Origin: Oligoflexus sp.
Lineage (GTDB): Bacteria; Bdellovibrionota_B; Oligoflexia; Oligoflexales; Oligoflexaceae
DNA: 5,877 bases
NCBI GenBank assembly: GCA_030151925.1
Contig: JASLCY010000391.1
Location: 1 to 5,877, forward strand
Direction of reading: 5' to 3'
The notes beneath the pieces are model-generated. The model was not told the DNA's origin and did no database searches. It was given only the letters and a program-made list of their open reading frames with translations. This document shows, piece by piece, positions 1 through 5,143 of this stretch (position 1 is its first letter; the number at the start of each line of letters is the position of its first letter). Position numbers and translations under genes: made by a program.

Positions 1-811
1 AGATATGCAGTTCAAGCCTCGCTTTTTTCTTAGTCGTAGCCCAAGTCTTGCGGGAGAGGCGCTTCACGTTATCCCTTATCATGGCGAATGTGTGATTCAG
101 CGAAAAAATCGGATCAAAGCCGCCTTCTTTAAGCTCTCCGAGGCCATTGGGAGCTGCTCTCCGCCCTTTATAGGTTCGATGAATCGCTGCAGGGAAATAC
201 TGTTTTATCAAAGTAGGATAATTTCTGCTTTTATCGGATTTAACGATCAGTCGATCGCTCGCGCAGGCCCGAAGCTCTCTTAAAATGGCCTCAATGCATA
301 GCCTTCGCTCGCACTTTCTCTTCGTTTCTCCTAAGGCCTCGGCGACTTTTGCCAGAGGCCCTTTGGCGGCAATCGCTCCGACCCTTAGGGCTAGGATCTT
401 TCTGGTTTGCTCCTCGATGGCCATGGGAATCGTGAGCGGCCTTCGTTTAGAATGCTCGAAAGATTCCATCTCATCGATCTGGATGCGCTCGGCTTGAGGC
501 CGAGATCGCCGATAAATGTCGAGATTTTCACGGCAGATTTCTCCGAAGCGGCTAAGCCTCAAGGCGATCGTTCGCGGCCGCGTTTTATACATCGCGGCAC
601 ATCGCCTTTGACTGACTCCACTGCAAAGAGTGAAAAAAACAGCCTGATTGATACTACGGAGTCTGAGCCTGAAATCGATGCCGAAACGCTGCTGTGAATA
701 AAGCCTTGAACAAGCTTTGCAGCGATATCTCTGGAATTTTTTCTGATCGGATGGGCGCATGTAGAAGCCCTTTTTTATCTGTCTCTCGTCTATGAAGCAA
801 TACGGGCACAT
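1..811 (-). CDS. IS1/IS1595-like DDE transposase, partial (C-terminus beyond left edge)
   Basis: This reading frame runs from an ATG at 811 down to base 1 without a stop, giving 270 visible residues. A zinc ribbon is formed by C2, C5, C31 and C34 (CPYC and CKAC). A helix-turn-helix follows at about residues 53-90 and would bind the element ends. The catalytic core shows D113 in QIDEMESFEH and D193 in KSDKSRNYP. Then come GELKEGGFDP (226-234) and SLNHTFAMIRDN (237-248), running into RLSRKTWATTKK (251-262). The last stretch resembles the C-terminal signature of IS1 transposases, which cut and join DNA in the cytoplasm to move the element. The start is supported by GAGGGG six bases upstream (818-823 on the minus strand). 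Codon use is richer in AGA, AGG, ATA and CTA than in the neighbours, which fits imported DNA. No frameshift is seen, so the gene looks intact up to the edge. The superfamily is confident; the exact IS family is not. Confidence 0.88.
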   Translation of the reverse strand, partial: MCPYCFIDERQIKKGFYMRPSDQKKFQRYRCKACSRLYSQQRFGIDFRLRLRSINQAVFFTLCSGVSQRRCAAMYKTRPRTIALRLSRFGEICRENLDIYRRSRPQAERIQIDEMESFEHSKRRPLTIPMAIEEQTRKILALRVGAIAAKGPLAKVAEALGETKRKCERRLCIEAILRELRACASDRLIVKSDKSRNYPTLIKQYFPAAIHRTYKGRRAAPNGLGELKEGGFDPIFSLNHTFAMIRDNVKRLSRKTWATTKKKARLELHI

Positions 812-817
812 ATCTTC

Positions 818-823
818 CCCCTC
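818..823 (-). promoter_or_regulatory. Ribosome binding site of the transposase
   Basis: On the minus strand GAGGGG lies six bases before the ATG at 811. The frame stays open upstream, with the codons before the ATG reading LLEGED, as far as a TAA just before a TTG near 895. The well-placed Shine-Dalgarno sequence is what decides for the ATG at 811. Confidence 0.6.
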
Positions 824-889
824 AAGAAGTTGAAAGAAAGTGATGGATTTTCGAGAAGAGAACCATGGACATTTTCTCCGCTTTAGGCT

Positions 890-914
890 CAATTAAGGGG
901 ATCAATTTGAGGGG
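890..914 (+). repeat. Short imperfect direct repeat in the transporter leader
   Basis: CAATTAAGGGG (890-900) is followed by CAATTTGAGGGG (903-914), two near-copies separated by two bases. The second copy supplies the transporter's ribosome binding site (GAGGGG, 909-914, three bases before the ATG). The transposase-side end of the insertion element must lie to the right of 811, possibly in this gap. The other element end is outside the window, so the boundary cannot be fixed. Confidence 0.45.
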
Positions 915-917
915 TTT

Positions 918-2681
918 ATGCAAATCGACCAACAACGTCAGCTCACGCTGAGAGCGGCCCTTGTCGGCATGGTGCTCGGCGGGTTCATGAGTTTATCCAA
1001 TCTTTACGTATCCTTAAAGACCGGCTGGAGCTTGGGTGTCTCGATCACCGCCGGTATCCTCGCCTTCTCCCTCTTCACCGTGCTCTATAAAGCCCGTGTG
1101 GTGAAAACCAATTTTGGCATGCTCGAAAACAATGCCATGCAATCGATCGCCAGTGCCGCGGGCTACATGACGGGCGGTGGAACGGCCGCCGCGATCCCGG
1201 CGCTGATGATGATCACCGGCCAGCCGATGGGCGGCTGGCAGATGTTCTTCTGGATCACGACGATCGCCATGCTCGGCGTGATCATGGCGATCCCGATGAA
1301 GCAGCAGATGATCAACATCGAGCAGCTGCGTTTCCCGACCGGCCTCGCCGCGGCGGAAACCCTGCAGGCGCTGCACGACCACAGCGGCCCCGAAGGCCAG
1401 CAGAAGGCGCGTTATCTCCTGTGGTCGGGCGTGGGCGGAGCGCTCGTCGCGTTCTTCCGGGATGCGCACGCGAAGTGGATTCCCGCGAACCTGCCCGAGA
1501 AGATCACCTTCCCTTATCTCACTCTCGCCGGCCGGCCGATCGTCGATTTCACCTTCTCGATGGAGACGAGCCTCATCCTCATCGGCGCCGGCGCGATCAT
1601 GGGTTTTCGTGCGGCCTGGAGCATGCTGCTCGGCTCCCTCATCAACTATGCGGGCCTCGCGCCCTGGCTTTATAAGGCGGGAATCATCGACGCGAAGCTC
1701 GGCTACAAGACCATCGTCGGCTGGTCGGTGTGGTTCGGCTCCGCGATGATCCTGACCAGCGGGCTGCTCGCGTTCGCCTTCCAATGGAAGACGGTCCTTC
1801 GCGCGGTTCGCAGCGTCTCCGCGGCTTTTTCCGGCGAGCGCGATCCCGAGGCCGTGCGTGAGGTGCCGATGAGCTGGTTCTTCATCGGCTGCGTGATCTT
1901 CACGCCGCTGGTGGTCTTCCTCGAATGGTTCCTGTTCGGCATCAAGCCTTGGATGGGCCTGCTCTCCGTGTTCATGAGCTTCTTCATCGCGATCGTCGCG
2001 AGCCGCGCCACCGGCGAGACCGATACGACGCCGACGGGCGCTCTCGGCAAACTCACGCAGCTGACCTTCGGCGCGCTCGACGCCGGTAACGTGACGACCA
2101 ACCTCATGACGGCGAACGTGACCGCCGGCGTCGGCATCCACGCCGCGGACCTGCTCACCGACCTGAAGAGCGGCTACATCCTGAAGGCCGATCCCCGGCA
2201 GCAATTCTGGGCGCAATTCCTCGGCGTCGTCGCCGGTTCGCTCTTCGTCGTGCCGGCCTATCGCCTGCTGATCCCGACCGCGGATCTGCTCGGTTCCGAT
2301 AAATGGCCGGCGCCCGGCGCCCAGACCTGGAAGGGCGTGGCCGAACTGCTCGCCAAGGGCTTCGAGACCCTGCATCCCTCGGCGCAGATCGCGATCGTCG
2401 TCGGCGCGCTCCTCGGCGTCCTGCTGGTGCTGCTCGAACAGTTCTTCCCTAAAGCCAAGAAATATATCCCTTCGCCGACGGGTTTCGGCCTGGCCTTCAC
2501 CATGCCGGCCTACAACACGCTCGCGATGTTCGTAGGGGCGTCCATCGCCCTCTGGCTCGAGAAGAAAAAACCGGCGCTGGCCGAACGCACGATCGTTCCG
2601 GTGAGTTCCGGATTTATCGCGGGCGAAAGCCTTATGGGTATTTTCACGGCGCTGCTGGTCGTCCTCGGTATTTTCACTTAA
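918..2681 (+). CDS. OPT-family oligopeptide/metal-chelate transporter
   Basis: This 587-residue inner-membrane protein belongs to the OPT (oligopeptide transporter / YSL) family. These secondary carriers are thought to import small peptides or metal chelates with cations; the substrate here cannot be read from sequence. Hydrophobic segments run through the whole protein, roughly at 11-31, 37-57, 77-99, 108-126, 163-182, 212-247, 265-288, 317-340, 344-362, 428-451, 489-510, 520-546 and 563-586, so about 12-15 helices. Family-like blocks include ENNAMQSIASAAGYMTGG (70-87), EQLRFPTGLAAAETLQALH (135-153), GETDTTPTGALGKLTQLTFG (366-385), LMTANVTAGVGIHAADLL (396-413) and GFIAGESLMG (565-574). The ATG at 918 is preceded by TGAGGGG at a workable distance, and the first helix begins right after a short polar N-terminus, supporting this start. 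The length is normal for compact bacterial members and no damage is visible. It is divergent from the transposase and co-directional with the next gene. Confidence 0.93.
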   Translation: MQIDQQRQLTLRAALVGMVLGGFMSLSNLYVSLKTGWSLGVSITAGILAFSLFTVLYKARVVKTNFGMLENNAMQSIASAAGYMTGGGTAAAIPALMMITGQPMGGWQMFFWITTIAMLGVIMAIPMKQQMINIEQLRFPTGLAAAETLQALHDHSGPEGQQKARYLLWSGVGGALVAFFRDAHAKWIPANLPEKITFPYLTLAGRPIVDFTFSMETSLILIGAGAIMGFRAAWSMLLGSLINYAGLAPWLYKAGIIDAKLGYKTIVGWSVWFGSAMILTSGLLAFAFQWKTVLRAVRSVSAAFSGERDPEAVREVPMSWFFIGCVIFTPLVVFLEWFLFGIKPWMGLLSVFMSFFIAIVASRATGETDTTPTGALGKLTQLTFGALDAGNVTTNLMTANVTAGVGIHAADLLTDLKSGYILKADPRQQFWAQFLGVVAGSLFVVPAYRLLIPTADLLGSDKWPAPGAQTWKGVAELLAKGFETLHPSAQIAIVVGALLGVLLVLLEQFFPKAKKYIPSPTGFGLAFTMPAYNTLAMFVGASIALWLEKKKPALAERTIVPVSSGFIAGESLMGIFTALLVVLGIFT

Positions 2682-2705
2682 GAGGGTTTTCGTTCACTCA
2701 GCGTT

Positions 2706-2714
2706 TGGTATACA
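2706..2714 (+). promoter_or_regulatory. Candidate extended -10 promoter element for the fusion gene
   Basis: TGGTATACA fits the extended -10 pattern TGnTATAAT with two mismatches. No convincing -35 box is seen at the usual distance, which is tolerable for extended -10 promoters. Transcription would begin near 2720-2722, at the left arm of the hairpin described next. This is a weak call from pattern alone. Confidence 0.3.
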
Positions 2715-2718
2715 TCAT

Positions 2719-2750
2719 GCACCTCCTTTGGAATCCTACCGAGGAGGTGC
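2719..2750 (+). promoter_or_regulatory. Shine-Dalgarno-sequestering hairpin before the fusion gene
   Basis: GCACCTCCT (2719-2727) is perfectly complementary to AGGAGGTGC (2742-2750), with a 14-base loop and a possible extra G-U pair inside. The right arm holds a full-strength Shine-Dalgarno sequence (AGGAGGT, 2742-2748) five bases before the ATG at 2754. Folding would therefore hide the ribosome binding site. The left arm and following bases, CACCTCCTTT (2720-2729), match the conserved anti-Shine-Dalgarno tail of 16S rRNA. It is not a convincing intrinsic terminator for the transporter gene because only TTT follows the stem. Translational control is an inference. Confidence 0.6.
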
Positions 2751-2753
2751 TTT

Positions 2754-4010
2754 ATGTTTCGCGACCGTATCCACGCCGGTCAAAAACTGGCGACGCTTCT
2801 GCAACACTATAAATCCACCAAAGCCTTCATCTTCGCCCTGCTCCGGGGCGGCTTGCCGCTCGCCGCGGAGATGAGCCGGGATCTGCATCTGCCGTTCGAC
2901 GTCCTGATAGTGAGGAAAATCGGAGCGCCCTTCCATCCCGAGCTCGCCCTCGGCGCGCTGTGCGAGACGGACGATCCGCTGTGGAATCAGGACCTGCTCG
3001 ACCGCCTCGGCGTCTCCAAGACCGAACTCAACAAAACGATCGCGGCGGAGACGGCGCGGATCAAAGAGCAAACCGACCTGTTCCGCCAGGGCTTCGCTCT
3101 GCCCTCTCTCGAAGGCCGCGCCGTGATCCTCGTCGATGACGGCCTGGCGACGGGCGCTACCATGCGGGCCGCGATCAACTTCGTGCAGAGGCGCAACCCG
3201 CTCAAGGTGGTGGTCGCCGTTCCCGTCGCGGCCAAGAGCTCGGCGGACGCTCTGCGCAAAAGCGTGGATAATGTGGTGGTCGACGAGGAGCACGAGAATT
3301 TCCGCTCGGTCGGCGAATGGTATCAGGACTTCTCGCAGGTCACGAACCAGGAGGTGATCGCCGCCCTGCCCCCGCTCGGCGACCTGGTTTTTCCCGATGC
3401 CGCGCGCGGCCTCGTGCTCTTCGCGCACGGCAGCGGCAGCAGCCGCCTGAGCCCCCGCAACCGCGCCGTCGCCCGCGCTTTGAACCAACGCGGCTTCGGC
3501 ACCTATCTCTTCGATCTCCTGAGCGACGAGGAAAGCCATGACCATCGCAATATCTTCGATATCGAGCTGCTGAGCGACAGGCTCGTAGGCGCCGTCGAGC
3601 GGCTGAGGACGAGGGCCGATCTCGCCAACGTGCCTTTCGCCTTGTTCGGAGCGAGCACAGGCGGCGCCGCGGCCGTCGTCGCTGCGGAGAAACTCCAGGA
3701 TCGCGATCCGGTGTTTGCGGTCGTGAGCCGGGGCGGACGGCCGGATCTGGCGGGAGAAAGCCTATCGCGCCTCGTAGCTCCGACCCTGCTCATAGTCGGC
3801 GATAAGGATTTTGAGGTGCTGGAATTGAATCGGGCGGCGCTGCGGAAACTGCCCCGGGGACAATTGAAAACGGTGGCTGGGGCGACTCATCTCTTCGAAG
3901 AAAAAGGGGCCCTGGAGCAGGTGGCCGAGCTGGCCGCGGATTGGTTGGAAGAGCAGGCGCCCCATGCTCCTCGGCCGCCTCAAGGCGCGGAGAGCAGAGT
4001 CCAGCTTTGA
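2754..4010 (+). CDS. Phosphoribosyltransferase / alpha-beta hydrolase (dienelactone hydrolase-like) fusion
   Basis: This 418-residue cytoplasmic protein has two enzyme domains. Residues 1 to about 205 are a type I phosphoribosyltransferase. VRKIGAP (53-59) is a family block, and VILVDDGLATGAT (124-136), with adjacent acids D128 and D129, is the PRPP-binding loop. Residues 217-400 are an alpha/beta hydrolase. LFAHGSGSSR (222-231) supplies the oxyanion-hole strand, GASTG (299-303) the nucleophile S301, VGDKD (348-352) the acid (D352 likely, D350 possible), and GATHLF (376-381) the base H379. VSRGGRPDLAG (324-334) is typical of this subfamily. Fusions of these two domains are known in other bacteria, for example Mycobacterium tuberculosis Rv0571c; the substrates are unknown as far as I recall. 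The start is set by AGGAGGT five bases upstream. The gene starts 72 bases after the transporter stop. Its last 18 residues, QAPHAPRPPQGAESRVQL, lie beyond the hydrolase fold, and the final codons overlap the convergent lipoprotein gene. Confidence 0.92.
   Translation: MFRDRIHAGQKLATLLQHYKSTKAFIFALLRGGLPLAAEMSRDLHLPFDVLIVRKIGAPFHPELALGALCETDDPLWNQDLLDRLGVSKTELNKTIAAETARIKEQTDLFRQGFALPSLEGRAVILVDDGLATGATMRAAINFVQRRNPLKVVVAVPVAAKSSADALRKSVDNVVVDEEHENFRSVGEWYQDFSQVTNQEVIAALPPLGDLVFPDAARGLVLFAHGSGSSRLSPRNRAVARALNQRGFGTYLFDLLSDEESHDHRNIFDIELLSDRLVGAVERLRTRADLANVPFALFGASTGGAAAVVAAEKLQDRDPVFAVVSRGGRPDLAGESLSRLVAPTLLIVGDKDFEVLELNRAALRKLPRGQLKTVAGATHLFEEKGALEQVAELAADWLEEQAPHAPRPPQGAESRVQL
3980..4010. 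other. 31-bp tail-to-tail coding overlap of convergent genes
   Basis: The fusion gene stops with TGA at 4008-4010 on the plus strand. The lipoprotein stops with TGA at 3982-3980 on the minus strand. The shared 31 bases encode the extra C-terminal tail of the fusion and the final beta strand (SWTLLSAP) of the trefoil. No hairpin with a T-tract lies between the two reading frames; the nearest, CGCC-TCAA-GGCG at 3976-3987, has only four base pairs. Confidence 0.85.
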
Positions 4011-4942
4011 GCGTTGCCGCCGTTTGCATAGGCGAATTGCAGGTGCGTGCTGTTCTCGGTCTTGCCGCCGGCGACGTCGATCACGAGGTTTTGGTTCTTC
4101 GCTTTGATCACATAGTGCTGGCCGTCTTTGCTGACTTCGAAGCTGTAGAGTTGGTTATCGGTCCCGGCGTATTTCGCCTGTTCGAGCGCGGTCCCGTCCG
4201 CGAGGTGGGTCGCGGAGCCTTGGATCGCGGTTTGATTCATGGAGCTCAGGCGGTAAAAACCGCTGCCCGCGGACTCGATATAGATTCTCTGCTGCGGCCG
4301 CGCATCCTGGCAATCATAGATCTGGAAGGCGCCCGCGCTGCCGTCCGCCGCGCTCGGCGTCTCGGCGCAGCGGCCGCTGCCTTGGCCTTTGAATTTATAC
4401 CAGCCCTTGGGTATCTGCGGATTCGCGGTCACGGCTAAAGGCGTGTTCGCCGCTGGCTGCGTGGCGCCGGTCGCGGGTGGATTCGGGGTCGAGGACGCAG
4501 GAGGTGTGGCCGCAGGCGAAGTCGAAGTCGTCGGTGTCCCGGCACTTGGCGACGACGACGTCGAGCTGGACGAAGACGCGGGCGGTGTGTTCGAAGACGA
4601 CGACGTCGAGCCGTTTGCTGCGGGCGCCTGGGCGCCGCCGTTCGCTGCGGGCGGCTGCGCAGCGGCATTGTCATCGGCGCTTGTATCCGCCGGCGCGCCG
4701 GAGCCGAGATCGCTCGCATCCTTAGCTGGAATGACATCGGTTTCTTCCGCGACGATCGCGATATCCTGCGGATCCGCGCTGTCATCCAAAGATCCGCGAT
4801 GCGGAATGCTATCGTTGCCTTCGACCGTGACGTTGTAATGCGAATTATGCGGACGCTCGACCGGCGAATCCACGCGGCAGCCCGCTAAAGCCACAGCCAG
4901 GAGCCCCAGTGCGAGGAGAGTTTGATAATCGGGTTTGAGCAT
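3980..4942 (-). CDS. Lipoprotein with Ser/Thr/Pro linker and ricin-B-like beta-trefoil domain
   Basis: This 320-residue protein is probably an exported lipoprotein that presents a carbohydrate-binding domain. A signal peptide ends in the lipobox LAGC (19-22); C22 would be lipidated, and R23 at position +2 does not suggest inner-membrane retention. Residues 23-82 are polar and acidic, and residues 83-170 are a low-complexity Ala/Pro/Ser/Thr linker. Residues 178-320 look like a ricin-type beta-trefoil with three repeats, starting near WYKFKG (181), FYRLSS (229) and HYVIKA (276). They end in QQRIYI (217-222), NQLYSF (263-268) and AQSWTL (311-316), degenerate QxW motifs of which the last is exact. 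C192 and C211 could form a disulfide in the first repeat. The ATG at 4942 follows GGAGGGA, spaced four bases away. The gene lies 201 bp after the clan CD-like gene on the same strand and overlaps the fusion gene tail to tail. The lectin ligand is unknown; a non-binding structural trefoil is also possible. Confidence 0.85.
   Translation of the reverse strand: MLKPDYQTLLALGLLAVALAGCRVDSPVERPHNSHYNVTVEGNDSIPHRGSLDDSADPQDIAIVAEETDVIPAKDASDLGSGAPADTSADDNAAAQPPAANGGAQAPAANGSTSSSSNTPPASSSSSTSSSPSAGTPTTSTSPAATPPASSTPNPPATGATQPAANTPLAVTANPQIPKGWYKFKGQGSGRCAETPSAADGSAGAFQIYDCQDARPQQRIYIESAGSGFYRLSSMNQTAIQGSATHLADGTALEQAKYAGTDNQLYSFEVSKDGQHYVIKAKNQNLVIDVAGGKTENSTHLQFAYANGGNAQSWTLLSAP
4551..4610 (-). repeat. 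Repeated Ser-codon segments in the lipoprotein linker
   Basis: The 15-mer GACGACGACGTCGAG (plus-strand reading) occurs exactly at 4551-4565 and 4596-4610. On the coding strand each copy reads Ser-Thr-Ser-Ser-Ser within the low-complexity linker. A repeat like this can change linker length by slippage or recombination without touching the signal peptide or the lectin domain. Confidence 0.75.
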
Positions 4943-4945
4943 GGC

Positions 4946-4966
4946 GTCCCTCCGGTTCTGAGGGAC
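4946..4966 (-). promoter_or_regulatory. Shine-Dalgarno-sequestering hairpin before the lipoprotein gene
   Basis: On the minus strand GTCCCTC (4966-4960) pairs perfectly with GAGGGAC (4952-4946) across a seven-base loop (AGAACCG). The downstream arm contains most of the Shine-Dalgarno sequence GGAGGGA, which lies four bases before the ATG at 4942. The folded leader would therefore limit ribosome access. No T-tract follows, so it is not an intrinsic terminator. The sequence differs from the hairpin before the fusion gene but has the same architecture. Regulation is inferred, not shown. Confidence 0.55.
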
Positions 4967-5060
4967 TTTTCGACGAATCGCGAGGGAATCTTACTCTGTC
5001 GCGGAGAGCCCCGGAACGGCTGCGGAGAAAGGCCGAATAACTTCGGTTTCTAGGGGACTT
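4950..5060 (-). repeat. Imperfect direct repeat upstream of the lipoprotein gene
   Basis: CTTCGGTTTCTAGGGGACTT (5041-5060) and CTCCGGTTCTGAGGGACTT (4950-4968) agree at about 16 of 20 aligned positions, with a one-base gap, and start 91 bp apart. The copy nearer the gene forms the hairpin that covers the ribosome binding site; the farther copy does not. It could be a duplicated regulator site or a chance similarity. Confidence 0.35.
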
Positions 5061-5097
5061 GCGTTTTCATCAAAAACCCGTTGAAGCTTGCCCAAGG

Positions 5098-5129
5098 GGA
5101 GCTCCTGACCAAGGGGCGCCAGGAGCTCC
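5098..5129. repeat. 10-bp perfect inverted repeat built on the palindrome GGAGCTCC
   Basis: GGAGCTCCTG (5098-5107) and CAGGAGCTCC (5120-5129) are perfectly complementary across a 12-base spacer. Each arm contains GGAGCTCC, which is itself palindromic, so the site holds both an inverted and a direct repeat 24 bp apart. A second small palindrome, CGGGATTTCCCG (5129-5140), abuts it next to the stop codon of the clan CD-like gene. The hairpin begins 14 bases after that stop codon and could end or stabilise its transcript. However, the nearest T-run on that strand (about 5073-5077) is some 20 bases beyond the stem, too far for a standard intrinsic terminator. Confidence 0.7.
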
Positions 5130-5143
5130 GGGATTTCCCGCCC

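Noticed and set aside
5..697. Three plus-strand open frames of 70-96 codons at the left end
   Set aside because: They lie opposite the transposase frame, which has zinc-ribbon and DDE motifs and a good ribosome binding site. Their products show no domain.
866..894. Promoter for the transporter with -35 TGGACA (866-871)
   Set aside because: The -35 match is good, but no acceptable -10 sits 16-18 bases downstream (TCAATT at best), so it was not listed as a feature.
1014..2375. 453-codon open frame on the minus strand inside the transporter gene
   Set aside because: Its product is rich in Arg, Glu, Asp and His with no recognisable domain, while the opposite strand encodes a clear OPT transporter. 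It is a by-product of GC-rich codon use.
2736..3545. 269-codon open frame on the minus strand across the phosphoribosyltransferase domain
   Set aside because: The plus strand carries an unmistakable enzyme with PRPP loop and ribosome binding site; the antisense product has no motif and no credible leader.
4389..4838. 149-codon plus-strand frame opposite the lipoprotein gene
   Set aside because: Its Val/Asp/Gly-rich low-complexity product mirrors the Ser/Thr/Pro linker codons on the true coding strand.
5098..5129. Intrinsic terminator of the clan CD-like gene
   Set aside because: The stem is strong, but the bases after it on the minus strand are CCTTGGGC rather than a T-tract, so it is kept as an unexplained inverted repeat.
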